Positions 14,857 through 20,976 of a stretch of DNA of 20,976 nt are shown piece by piece (position 1 is the stretch's first letter; the number at the start of each line of letters is the position of its first letter). The DNA is taken from assembly GCA_964520055.1 (NCBI GenBank), contig CAZFME010000025.1:1-20976 (forward strand), read 5' to 3'. Made by a program: the position numbers and the translations under genes. The DNA comes from DUNY01 sp964520055. GTDB taxonomy: Bacteria > Bacillota > Thermosediminibacteria > Thermosediminibacterales > Tepidanaerobacteraceae. The notes below the pieces were generated by a model. That model ran no database searches. It was not told where the DNA came from and saw only the letters and a list, made by a program, of their open reading frames with translations.

Positions 14857-15861
14857 TTATAAAATATCCACAGGCAACCCAGTCTTGATAGATTTAAAAC
14901 AGGCTTCAATAATTTTGACCGCTGTAACCGCATTTTCTGTATTGACTATATATGGCTTATTTTCCAGAGTTGCGGTCACAAAGTGCTGAATTTCTTCTTT
15001 TAGGTCACCCATGATCCTGCCGTTGTATTCGGGCCAGTGCAGGGTATCCGGATAATACACATTATTTTCTGTAATGACGGATACACCCTGATCCATAATA
15101 TTGACATATCCTGCACCGTCCACGCCTATTACCTCTGCAAATGTGTTGATTCCCAAGGCGCTGTTTTCCGGAAGAGCCCAGCACAACTCGATTAAGCCAA
15201 CTGCACCGTTCTCAAAATTAACAGTGGAAATCACTGTATCCTCGCATCCAATATCCGCGTTAACCTTGCTAACGCGCTGGGAATATGCCCTGGTAGGTTT
15301 ACATTTCATATAGGAACACATCATCTCAAAGTCGTGAACACCTATGAAATAGAACACTGAGACCTTGCCCCCCAGCCTTCTTCCGTTTGCTCTGGGATTG
15401 GTACGTCTGAAATACATATGGATAATATCGCCTATCTGCCCCTGATCGATGGCTTCTTGAAGCTTTGCATATCTGGGATCGAAATGAAGTACATGGGCAA
15501 CCATCATGCGCACGCCCGCCTTTTCAACCGCATCAATAATCTTTCTCGCCTGCTCTTCAGTGGGGGCAATCGGTTTTTCCACCAAAATATGCAGCCCTTT
15601 CTGTGCAGCATACAGTGCATTCTCCATATGAAACTGATCAGGCGTACAAATGCATACTGCGTCCAAATCTTCCTTATCACACATTTGTTTAAAATCAGTG
15701 TACGCATTGCATCCGTATTTTTTGGCAGCTTCCTTTGCGACGTCCTCTCGGATATCCGTCACTGCTACCAGTTTTGCATTCGGCATCTCATAAACAATCC
15801 GTGAATGCAGACTTCCGATAAGTCCAAGACCGATCACACCTAATTTTAATGGTTGCTGCAT
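14857..15861 (-). CDS. Gfo/Idh/MocA-family oxidoreductase (inositol/sugar dehydrogenase-like)
   Basis: A 334-residue NAD(P)-dependent dehydrogenase of the family that oxidises inositols, sugars and sugar alcohols. The Rossmann motif GVIGLGLIGSLHS lies at 8-20. The family EKP is at 95-97, where the lysine helps catalysis, and the HDFEMM block at 176-181 gives the likely catalytic Asp-His region. The start is the ATG at 15859-15861, after GAGAGGAG; an upstream GTG overlaps that site. It is the first gene of the operon, 75-100 bases from a good promoter. It would oxidise the imported substrate or an intermediate; specificity cannot be read from the sequence. Confidence 0.93.
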   Translation of the reverse strand: MQQPLKLGVIGLGLIGSLHSRIVYEMPNAKLVAVTDIREDVAKEAAKKYGCNAYTDFKQMCDKEDLDAVCICTPDQFHMENALYAAQKGLHILVEKPIAPTEEQARKIIDAVEKAGVRMMVAHVLHFDPRYAKLQEAIDQGQIGDIIHMYFRRTNPRANGRRLGGKVSVFYFIGVHDFEMMCSYMKCKPTRAYSQRVSKVNADIGCEDTVISTVNFENGAVGLIELCWALPENSALGINTFAEVIGVDGAGYVNIMDQGVSVITENNVYYPDTLHWPEYNGRIMGDLKEEIQHFVTATLENKPYIVNTENAVTAVKIIEACFKSIKTGLPVDIL

Positions 15862-15932
15862 TTCAGATGCTCCTCTCACCCAATATGTGTAAAATTTACC
15901 AGTTAGTTAATTCTGTTTCCTTACTTACCTCA

Positions 15933-15961
15933 AATATAACATCAACCAATTATAAAGTCAA
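15933..15961 (-). promoter_or_regulatory. Promoter of the sugar operon
   Basis: On the minus strand TTGACT (15956-15961) and TATATT (15933-15938) are separated by 17 bases. The start should be near 15926, about 65 bases ahead of the dehydrogenase ATG. Confidence 0.8.
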
Positions 15962-15965
15962 TATA

Positions 15966-15979
15966 TATTTTCGAAAATA
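15966..15979. promoter_or_regulatory. Candidate operator palindrome
   Basis: TATTTTCGAAAATA is a perfect 14-base palindrome lying four bases upstream of the operon -35 box, between it and the divergent ROK regulator gene. Position suggests a regulator site, perhaps for the ROK protein. No second copy is seen in the window. Confidence 0.45.
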
Positions 15980-16082
15980 GTTTGCTCTTTTTTATGATTC
16001 GCTTTTTAGTATTATTTTTATTTCTATTATGCTTTTTGTGGAAGTAATGATATTATATATGTACAGTTTATTAACTAATAGA

Positions 16083-17324
16083 ATGGATGTGGTCCTTTTG
16101 AATTATACCGTCGATCAAACACATATTCGTTCAATCAACCAGCGTGTTATTCTAAACAGAATTATTCATACGGATACGATCTCTAGAGCTGACCTCTCCA
16201 GACAGGTGCGTATCAGCAAATCCGCTATCACGGAAATTATTGCATCCTTGCTGGACATCGGAATAATTCGAGAGGTTGGCGAGGGTAGCTCAACGCCCAC
16301 CGGCGGAAGAAAACCGATTCTTTTGAAATTTAATAAATTTTATAAATATATCATCGCCATCGACCTCAGCTACGAGGACCCTATTTTGGCCCTTGCAAAC
16401 CTTGGAGGAGAGATTGTTAACGAATTCTCCGTTAATATAGACTATAATTCTTCATATAATGATCGCTTTGAACTCATGAAAAATGCTATCAGTGAACTGA
16501 TAGCATTGAATCACCTTACATATGACGACCTCGCAATCATTGCTATCTCCTCCCCGGGTATTTTTATGCCTGAAAGTAAGGAGTTCAAAGCAAATCCGCA
16601 GTTTGAAAATTGGCGGATGAGCGACCTCTCTAAGGAGCTTGAAGAACATTTTGGCACGAGTGTAATGGTCATTAACGACGTGAACTCAGCTGCTGTAGGA
16701 GAGCATAAATATGGAATCGGGCGCGGGGTAAATAATCTGCTCTACGTAAGTTGTGGATTGGGCGTGGGTGCAGGTATTATAATCAACGGCTCCCTTTACG
16801 AAGGCGTCGATAAAAGCGCCGGCGAAATCGGTAGTTTTAGGGTACCCAACGGAGATGAGTATACCACACTTGAGAGAAAAATTAATATTAACGCGCTAAT
16901 GCGCAGAATCGCAAAAGAAGCACCAAAGGAAACTTTAAACGCACTGGTCGGACCGGATAAGTCAGCCGGCGCTCTAACCTTTAAAAATATTGTCCGTGTA
17001 TGGAAACGTGGAGACAAATTTTTAGAACAGTGTATTTGTGATATTGCCATTATATTGGGAAATGCCATCAGTAATATGATTTCTCTATTGAACTTCGAAC
17101 TCGTAATTCTAGGCGGCGAATACCATGTTTTTAGCGACCAAATGTTACCTATTATTAACCACATTATTAAGGAAAATGCCTTTTCTTATGTTGAGACAGT
17201 TGGTTCAAGCCTGGTGAAGTATCCCGGGATTTATGGGTTGTTCGCACTTTCCAACGATATTATATTGGACCAGTTGTGTAGCGCAACTACTCAGGGCAAA
17301 ATAAATAACCGCAAAAAAGCGTGA
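16083..17324 (+). CDS. ROK-family transcriptional regulator (NagC/XylR type)
   Basis: A DNA-binding ROK protein of about 413 residues. The N-terminal winged helix-turn-helix (TISRADLSRQVRISKSAITE) follows the family lead-in HIRSINQRVILNRI. The C-terminal ROK domain shows GLGVGAGIIINGSLYEG and AGEIG. However, the CxCGxxGC zinc cluster expected after AGEIG is replaced by a segment with no cysteines (VPNGDEYTTLERKIN). The start is uncertain: ATG 16083 lacks a clear ribosome binding site, TTG 16098 follows GGATGTGG, and the frame is open back to 16029. It is divergent from the sugar operon and probably represses it until an inducing sugar binds. Confidence 0.88.
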   Translation: MDVVLLNYTVDQTHIRSINQRVILNRIIHTDTISRADLSRQVRISKSAITEIIASLLDIGIIREVGEGSSTPTGGRKPILLKFNKFYKYIIAIDLSYEDPILALANLGGEIVNEFSVNIDYNSSYNDRFELMKNAISELIALNHLTYDDLAIIAISSPGIFMPESKEFKANPQFENWRMSDLSKELEEHFGTSVMVINDVNSAAVGEHKYGIGRGVNNLLYVSCGLGVGAGIIINGSLYEGVDKSAGEIGSFRVPNGDEYTTLERKININALMRRIAKEAPKETLNALVGPDKSAGALTFKNIVRVWKRGDKFLEQCICDIAIILGNAISNMISLLNFELVILGGEYHVFSDQMLPIINHIIKENAFSYVETVGSSLVKYPGIYGLFALSNDIILDQLCSATTQGKINNRKKA

Positions 17325-17359
17325 ACAATACTTGTGTTTTTTCTTTAACCTTTAATTAC

Positions 17360-17398
17360 AAAACCTCCTCCGGAATTTAGCTTCCGAAGGAGGTTTTT
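17360..17398. terminator. Terminator of the ROK regulator gene, probably bidirectional
   Basis: AAAACCTCCTCCGGAA and TTCCGAAGGAGGTTTTT form a long stem around TTTAGC with a T-run on the plus strand. The minus strand ends in TTTTGTAATT, so it could also stop transcription from sfsA. Confidence 0.9.
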
Positions 17399-17410
17399 GC
17401 GTGTTTGTTT

Positions 17411-17536
17411 TTAATTACACTTGTTAATTCTCAGCACCTTACTGATATCTATCACGTGACTGCCGGATTCTGTTTGCATGATAATCCTTCCGTGAAGGGC
17501 ATCCATATCCTGATCTTTTAACCTTGCAGGGAAAGC
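17411..17536 (-). pseudogene. Short ORF fragment downstream of sfsA, unknown
   Basis: An open stretch of 41 codons without an N-terminal start reads ALHGRIIMQTESGSHVIDIS and ends at TAA (17411-17413). An internal ATG (17504-17506) after AGGAT would give 31 residues. A stop directly precedes the stretch. It looks protein-like but I do not recognise it; a decayed gene tail or a very small gene are both possible. Confidence 0.3.
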
Positions 17537-17543
17537 TTATCTA

Positions 17544-18224
17544 TTACAGCCTTACTTCTACATAATCCCTTGCTTTTATAGAGTTTTTCGTTACATCACA
17601 GTCAAGGGCCATAATATTCACACCGTGGCTTTTTGCATTTTTTAGGACATCTCCGAAAGCCTTATGGGTTTTTATATTCGGTGTGAAATATAACACGTCT
17701 TTCAACTGGATGATAAAGACTGCCCATGCCTTATAACCCTCATCTACACTGTTGATAAGCTCATTCATGTGTTTGATTCCCCGCTCTGTAGGTGCGTCAG
17801 GAAACATTGCAACACCGTTTTCCTCCAAGGTAACTCCTTTAACCTCTATTAATATTCGTCGGTTGGCTGTTTCTATGTAAAAGTCCAAACGAGAGTCTTT
17901 ATATTTTGTTTCAGGTTTTATCAGGACTATATCCCCAAAAAAATCGGAGTCCAGTACCCATTGATGGAACACCTTGTTTGGTGCTTGGCTGTCTATATTC
18001 ACTAGCTTATCACCCTTATAAACCGATATCAAATCATATTTCGTCTTGCGGGTACCGCCGGCACACTCTTGTACAAATACAGTCGCATTTGGTATCAACA
18101 GCTCCTTACACCGGCCTGTGTTTTTAACATGGCATACTTCGGTTTTACCGTCAATCTCTATATTTGCAATAAACCTGTTGGGTCGATTTATGAATTTTGC
18201 TTTAATGATATTTTTATAGACCAT
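17544..18224 (-). CDS. sfsA: SfsA, sugar fermentation stimulation protein homologue
   Basis: A 226-residue cytoplasmic protein of normal SfsA length. Typical blocks are RPNRFIANIEIDGKTEVCHV near 15-34, NTGRCKELLIPNATVF near 35-50, the PETKYKDSRLDFYIE region near 104-118, RILIEVKGVTL near 124-134 and FPDAPTERGIKHMNEL near 141-156. SfsA carries an N-terminal OB-like domain and a nuclease-like C-terminal domain (here with Asp and Glu-x-Lys residues in RLDFY and IEVKG) and is described as DNA-binding; its role is not firmly known. AAGGTGA precedes the ATG. A dead partial copy lies at 5917-6027. The 178 bases between it and the SEC-C tail show no gene that I can support. Confidence 0.95.
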   Translation of the reverse strand: MVYKNIIKAKFINRPNRFIANIEIDGKTEVCHVKNTGRCKELLIPNATVFVQECAGGTRKTKYDLISVYKGDKLVNIDSQAPNKVFHQWVLDSDFFGDIVLIKPETKYKDSRLDFYIETANRRILIEVKGVTLEENGVAMFPDAPTERGIKHMNELINSVDEGYKAWAVFIIQLKDVLYFTPNIKTHKAFGDVLKNAKSHGVNIMALDCDVTKNSIKARDYVEVRL

Positions 18225-18402
18225 CTGTCACTTCACCTTAAAATATTTTTTTACATTATGTGTTATGTTTTAATATATATTTTCTATTCTGCATTACTGA
18301 TTTAGAAAACGACGGCTTGATGAAATCACCTTTTCTTTTTAATTTTTTCATATCGCCCAGCCGGATAATAAATGCTCGCTTCTGTGATTTTCTTCAGTTC
18401 TT

Positions 18403-18474
18403 TCACTTGCCGCAACATTTTTTATATTTCTTTCCACTTCCGCAAGGACAGGGTTCGTTACGTCCTATTTTTTT
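18403..18474 (-). other. A7 frameshift site and out-of-frame SEC-C metal-binding tail
   Basis: In the frame of the upstream gene, the minus strand reads AGA AGA AAA AAA TAG, with seven As at 18468-18474. One base back (-1) the frame continues as IGRNEPCPCGSGKKYKKCCG followed by K and TGA at 18403-18405. That is a textbook SEC-C zinc-binding motif (CPC then KKCC). It must therefore belong to the 18465-19487 protein. It is reached either by -1 slippage on A AAA AAA, or because one A is missing from the assembly or the genome. Confidence 0.85.
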
Positions 18475-19487
18475 CTTCTTACCTGTTGTGTAATTTTCTG
18501 ATTAAATTCTCTAGACTCTTCATGCTCTATTTCTTGCAGTTTTCTTAGTTCTCTTTCAATTGCATCTGCTTCTGCTTTTCTGTCATTCTCATCATAAAAA
18601 TCCATTAATCTGTCAAGAACATCTATTTTATCCCGCAATCCCTCAACAGATAGCCCCCTTTTTAGTATAGCTTCGGCTTTTTCATTATCCTTATTTCTAT
18701 GAAAAAGCCAATAACAATCCGACCAGTTAATCCATCCCCATCCCCACTGAGGGTCGGTCTTTAAAAAATTTTCAAAAAGGGCATCTCCTTCGTTTAATTT
18801 TCCAAGGAAGATATAAGATTCGGCCATTGCTCTTCTCATATTTTCTATGTTGAGCTGCTCTTTGTCTTCAGTTAATTTTATATATTCCCTGCAAAAATCT
18901 ATTCTTTTTTGAAAGAAACTTGGATTGACTTTTCCAGCATCATACAATTCCATTTCATAATCAGATGCCCAATTGTAGACAGATTGGGTTCCTCTGAACT
19001 TTTTATCAAATGCATCTATTCCTACAATATGATGTTGTTTCATAAGGTGAACAATGTCATCCCAAGCATCCCACCATATATTGCAAGCTTCTTTAGATTT
19101 ACCTTTTTCCGATAACATGTACCCTTCATATATTTTATCATCAAGCATTTCAAAATTTCGCACTTCGGGAAACCATCTCTCCCAAAGTACAGTTATCCCC
19201 ATCCAAAGAATATCTTCATCAAAGTCTTTAAGTCTGAGTTTTTTTTCTTTCATCAACCATGTATAGTAACTTTCGGCCGACGGGAAATTTCTTATTGACT
19301 CGGCAAATGCTATTTTATCAATCTGCACACCAAGGTTGTTTAACTTGTCCATAATCTCTTCATCTTTTAGCTTTCTGACATCTGAAAGAACCGTTTTCCC
19401 CTTTTTCTTTAAATCAATGGCTGAAACCTTTCCTTCTTTTATTGAGTTTTCCAGCATTCTATTAATCGCAATTATTGACATATCCAT
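18465..19487 (-). CDS. TPR-like protein of the SEC-C type (340 aa in frame; about 361 with the SEC-C tail)
   Basis: An acidic, helix-rich cytoplasmic protein. The stretch from about residue 95 to 325 is rich in Trp, Tyr and paired helices (GYMLSEKGKSKEACNIWWDA, then ESYIFLGKLNEGDALFENFL and NEKAEAILKRGL), consistent with tetratricopeptide-like repeats. In this family such a repeat region is normally followed by a C-terminal SEC-C motif. Here that motif is in the -1 frame after the A7 run that ends this frame at TAG 18465-18467. AGGGAGAGG lies five bases before the ATG (19485-19487). A TTGACA at 19535-19540 may belong to its promoter, with no clear -10. Function is unknown; SEC-C domains bind zinc and often mediate protein contacts. 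It is not linked to its neighbours by operon structure. Confidence 0.82.
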   Translation of the reverse strand: MDMSIIAINRMLENSIKEGKVSAIDLKKKGKTVLSDVRKLKDEEIMDKLNNLGVQIDKIAFAESIRNFPSAESYYTWLMKEKKLRLKDFDEDILWMGITVLWERWFPEVRNFEMLDDKIYEGYMLSEKGKSKEACNIWWDAWDDIVHLMKQHHIVGIDAFDKKFRGTQSVYNWASDYEMELYDAGKVNPSFFQKRIDFCREYIKLTEDKEQLNIENMRRAMAESYIFLGKLNEGDALFENFLKTDPQWGWGWINWSDCYWLFHRNKDNEKAEAILKRGLSVEGLRDKIDVLDRLMDFYDENDRKAEADAIERELRKLQEIEHEESREFNQKITQQVRRKK

Positions 19488-19543
19488 ATGATCCTCTCCC
19501 TATTTTTCTTATATTTTGTTCACTACACAGAAAATGTCAATAG

Positions 19544-19571
19544 GTGTCAGGAGGACGGGGTTACTGACAAC
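19544..19571. repeat. REP-like hairpin
   Basis: TGTCAG (19545-19550) and CTGACA (19564-19569) flank GAGGACGGGGTTA. An overlapping alternative pairs GGGGTT with the AACC and CACCCC that follow, up to 19580. The GC-rich palindrome in an AT-rich spacer resembles single REP/RAYT-type units. Only one copy is in the window. Confidence 0.45.
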
Positions 19572-19805
19572 CTCACCCCATTGTCACGGTTGGTGTATAT
19601 GCGCACTTCTAATCATAATGCACATAATTCCCCATTTATGCGCTGTAAGTTATGCGAATTACCTTATTGACGTTCTGTCTGGCTTCATCAAGATTTCTCT
19701 AAAAATGTTGGTCTTCTCGCTATCGTTTCTTTTTAAAGTTTCTATCTTTAACACGTTTCTTTTTTCATTAAACAAAACCCTAAAAAGCAGACCCTGTATT
19801 ACCGC

Positions 19806-19925
19806 CTAGTTTTCACTTTCAAATTCAACCTTAAGGTTCCTTTCGTTGCCAGCTTTTTTAAGTACAATCGAAGCTACCCTCGATTCGGTTGCGTTTTGTT
19901 CCATATATGGTTTTACTTTGACCAT
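19806..19925 (-). CDS. Small ORF of unknown function (39 aa), possibly a fragment
   Basis: ATG (19923-19925) to TAG (19806-19808) encodes a basic 39-residue peptide with RVASIVLKKAGNERNLKVEF in its second half. GAGGAG is about 20 bases upstream, too far for efficient initiation. The same frame continues open for another 48 codons beyond the TAG, through NEKRNVLKIETLKRNDSEKT, to TAA at 19659-19661. It could therefore be one longer gene broken by a nonsense codon. I do not recognise a family. It follows the hsdS relic by a few bases. Confidence 0.35.
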   Translation of the reverse strand: MVKVKPYMEQNATESRVASIVLKKAGNERNLKVEFESEN

Positions 19926-19932
19926 TATTTTT

Positions 19933-20591
19933 TCAAACTTTAATTAACTCCTCTTTATCATAAGGTTTACCCACACCGTCAGGCAGGCAGGGAAATTCAA
20001 AATCTACAAACCAATGCTTGAATATTGTTTGTGCCATTTCTTCCAGTTTTTTATTGATTTGATTTTTGACTTCGATTTTTCATTGAATGGCTCAATAATA
20101 TTAACAACAAAATCCTGATAATCTCTATCTGGTAATTTTATTTCCATATCTCCATACATTTTTGCATTTATGTTTTTTCGTGTGCTTCCAGTTGCAATAG
20201 AATCAACCCAATTTTTATATTCATTTGTTAAAGTATAAAGTTTAACATACTTTGGATTAACTTTTGAATTGTCAATATTGAATTTTACAAGGAATCCCGC
20301 ATATACAAGATTCCCATCTCTTTTATCATAAAAATATGATCTCCCTGTGCTATTACCTGTTCTTGCAAAAACAATATCATTCTCTTTTAACAAATATTCC
20401 TCAGCATTTTCATTATCAACAGACATTAACCCATCCTTATTAATTCTTCCATCATCCGTGATATCAGTAATTCTTAAATACGTATACAAATTTTTATCGT
20501 ATTCAACGGCGGGAGCTCCTATTCCATAAAATCCTTTACCTTCTGTACTAATATCTTTAAGCTTAACCTTTTTCCATTCCCTAAAACTCAT
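19933..20591 (-). pseudogene. hsdS: Type I restriction-modification specificity subunit, half-length and frameshifted
   Basis: The N-terminal part from ATG 20589-20591 (after AGGAGG) reads as one HsdS target-recognition domain: FREWKKVKLKDISTEGKGF, ENDIVFARTGNSTG, NVNAKMYGDMEI-like NINAKMYGDMEIKLPD and IIEPFNEK. After NEK the frame runs on to a stop at 20004, with no family likeness. Adding one base at the A5 run near 20080 instead gives the conserved helical block INKKLEEMAQTIFKHWFVDF, then KPYDKEELIK, and TGA at 19933-19935. The corrected protein would be about 219 residues, half a usual HsdS with a single recognition domain. Only a scrap of hsdM precedes it and no hsdR is seen. It is probably inactive unless the frameshift is a sequencing error. 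Confidence 0.8.
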
Positions 20592-20664
20592 ACCCAATTC
20601 CTCCTAGATTCTTCCTTATCTCTTCCTCTAGGCGTCTGGATTTAGTAAAGAGTTCTGATAAAAA
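20581..20664 (-). pseudogene. hsdM: C-terminal scrap of a type I methyltransferase subunit (HsdM)
   Basis: Overlapping the hsdS start, a short open stretch reads FLSELFTKSRRLEEEIRKNL and ends GGIGYEF followed by TAG (20581-20583). The helix plus (L/I)GYE(F/L) ending is the usual HsdM C-terminus, and the 11-base overlap with hsdS is the usual coupling. The rest of hsdM is missing. The likeness ends within about 25 codons. Confidence 0.5.
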
Positions 20665-20779
20665 TCTCTTCTTCGAACTCTTCCTGCCCCGGCTGGCTGA
20701 CTACCCAATTCGGTAATACTTCATAGTAGTAAGCTAATGCCTCAATAGCCTTATGTAGGACAACCTCATGCTGTGCCAA
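20642..20779 (-). CDS. 45-codon ORF behind a strong promoter, unknown
   Basis: An open stretch from TTG 20777-20779 (stop directly upstream, no ribosome binding site) reads LHKAIEALAYYYEVLPNWVV and then SQPGQEEFEEEIFIRTLY before TAA 20642-20644. It begins about 20 bases after the start predicted for the promoter at 20805-20833 and overlaps the hsdM scrap in another frame. It may be the end of a displaced gene fused to a promoter. No family is recognised. Confidence 0.3.
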   Translation of the reverse strand: MAQHEVVLHKAIEALAYYYEVLPNWVVSQPGQEEFEEEIFIRTLY

Positions 20780-20804
20780 CTACTTATTGTCTTTGTCAAT
20801 GTAT

Positions 20805-20833
20805 ATTATACTTTTATTTATTATCTTAGTCAA
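20805..20833 (-). promoter_or_regulatory. Near-consensus promoter upstream of the hsdM/hsdS relic
   Basis: On the minus strand TTGACT (20828-20833) and a perfect TATAAT (20805-20810) are 17 bases apart. Beyond it, 20834-20976 is AT-rich and shows no gene that I can support. Confidence 0.7.
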
Positions 20834-20976
20834 TGACAATTATGTGAATATTCCATAATTAGTTTAGTATACGGACGAAAATTCACTAACTTTGAAGGTC
20901 AATGACAAAAAATTAAAGCAAAATGATCGTCGAAAATTACTACTTTATCCCTCAATCATGATATAATCTAAATTAT

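Noticed and set aside
15418..15804. A 128-codon plus-strand open frame
   Set aside because: It is antisense to the Gfo/Idh/MocA dehydrogenase, which has clear family motifs, and it carries no recognisable motif of its own.
18250..18350. A 31-codon minus-strand frame rich in Lys, between the SEC-C tail and sfsA
   Set aside because: It has no usable ribosome binding site and is too short and too low in complexity to support.
19488..19809. Plus-strand frames of 60 and 97 codons
   Set aside because: They overlap each other in different frames, lack ribosome binding sites and cross the REP-like hairpin.
1..20976. CRISPR array, tRNA or rRNA genes, phage structural genes, retron or toxin-antitoxin pair
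   Set aside because: I looked for regularly spaced repeats, cloverleaf patterns, conserved rRNA blocks and characteristic small gene pairs and saw none.

Overview
The window reads as part of a draft chromosome of a low-GC anaerobic Firmicute, most likely of class Clostridia. Reasons: strong AGGAGG-type ribosome binding sites, near-consensus sigma-A promoters, a c-di-AMP (ydaO/yuaA-type) riboswitch, a rubredoxin pair, IclR and ROK regulators, and an iron-dependent alcohol dehydrogenase. Ten Ns at 11761-11770 mark a scaffold join. I cannot name the species.

Region 1 (1-3000). On the minus strand, a perfect promoter (348-376) drives a c-di-AMP riboswitch (146-328) and terminator (93-126) ahead of the first codons of a Rossmann-fold, opine-dehydrogenase-like gene that leaves the window at base 1. 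A 48-codon coiled-coil ORF follows upstream of it. On the plus strand come ddl (D-Ala-D-Ala ligase) and a two-gene redox unit (rubredoxin-like protein plus rubredoxin) whose leader RNA can close on itself.

Region 2 (3000-6370). This is a small gene graveyard around one intact minus-strand pair, an IclR regulator and an iron alcohol dehydrogenase. It holds relics of an Rpn/DUF4351-type protein, a DUF438/PAS-type protein and a second sfsA, plus several hairpin repeats.

Region 3 (6370-17400). A plus-strand MFS transporter is followed by the main system, a minus-strand catabolic operon read from 15.96 kb down to 7.83 kb: Gfo/Idh/MocA dehydrogenase, ThuA-like protein, RbsC-type permease, sugar-binding lipoprotein, a duplicated structured spacer, an unusual permease-ATPase fusion, a decayed ORF and a ROK sugar kinase, ending in a strand-specific terminator. 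A ROK-family repressor is transcribed divergently. The fusion (one membrane domain plus two nucleotide-binding domains) and the separate permease (one membrane domain) together make exactly one full importer. The substrate is probably a monosaccharide, polyol or inositol-like compound, imported, oxidised and phosphorylated, but it cannot be named from sequence.

Region 4 (17400-20976). Minus-strand sfsA, a TPR-like protein whose SEC-C metal-binding tail lies in the -1 frame behind an A7 run, and a decayed type I restriction-modification remnant (hsdM tail plus a frameshifted half-length hsdS), with small ORFs of unknown nature.

The best candidates for something undescribed are the fusion-transporter operon with its duplicated intercistronic RNA hairpin, the c-di-AMP control of an opine-dehydrogenase-like gene, the self-closing leader of the rubredoxin operon, and the SEC-C frameshift. 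The last is tempered by a second A-run frameshift in hsdS, which points to possible homopolymer sequencing error.
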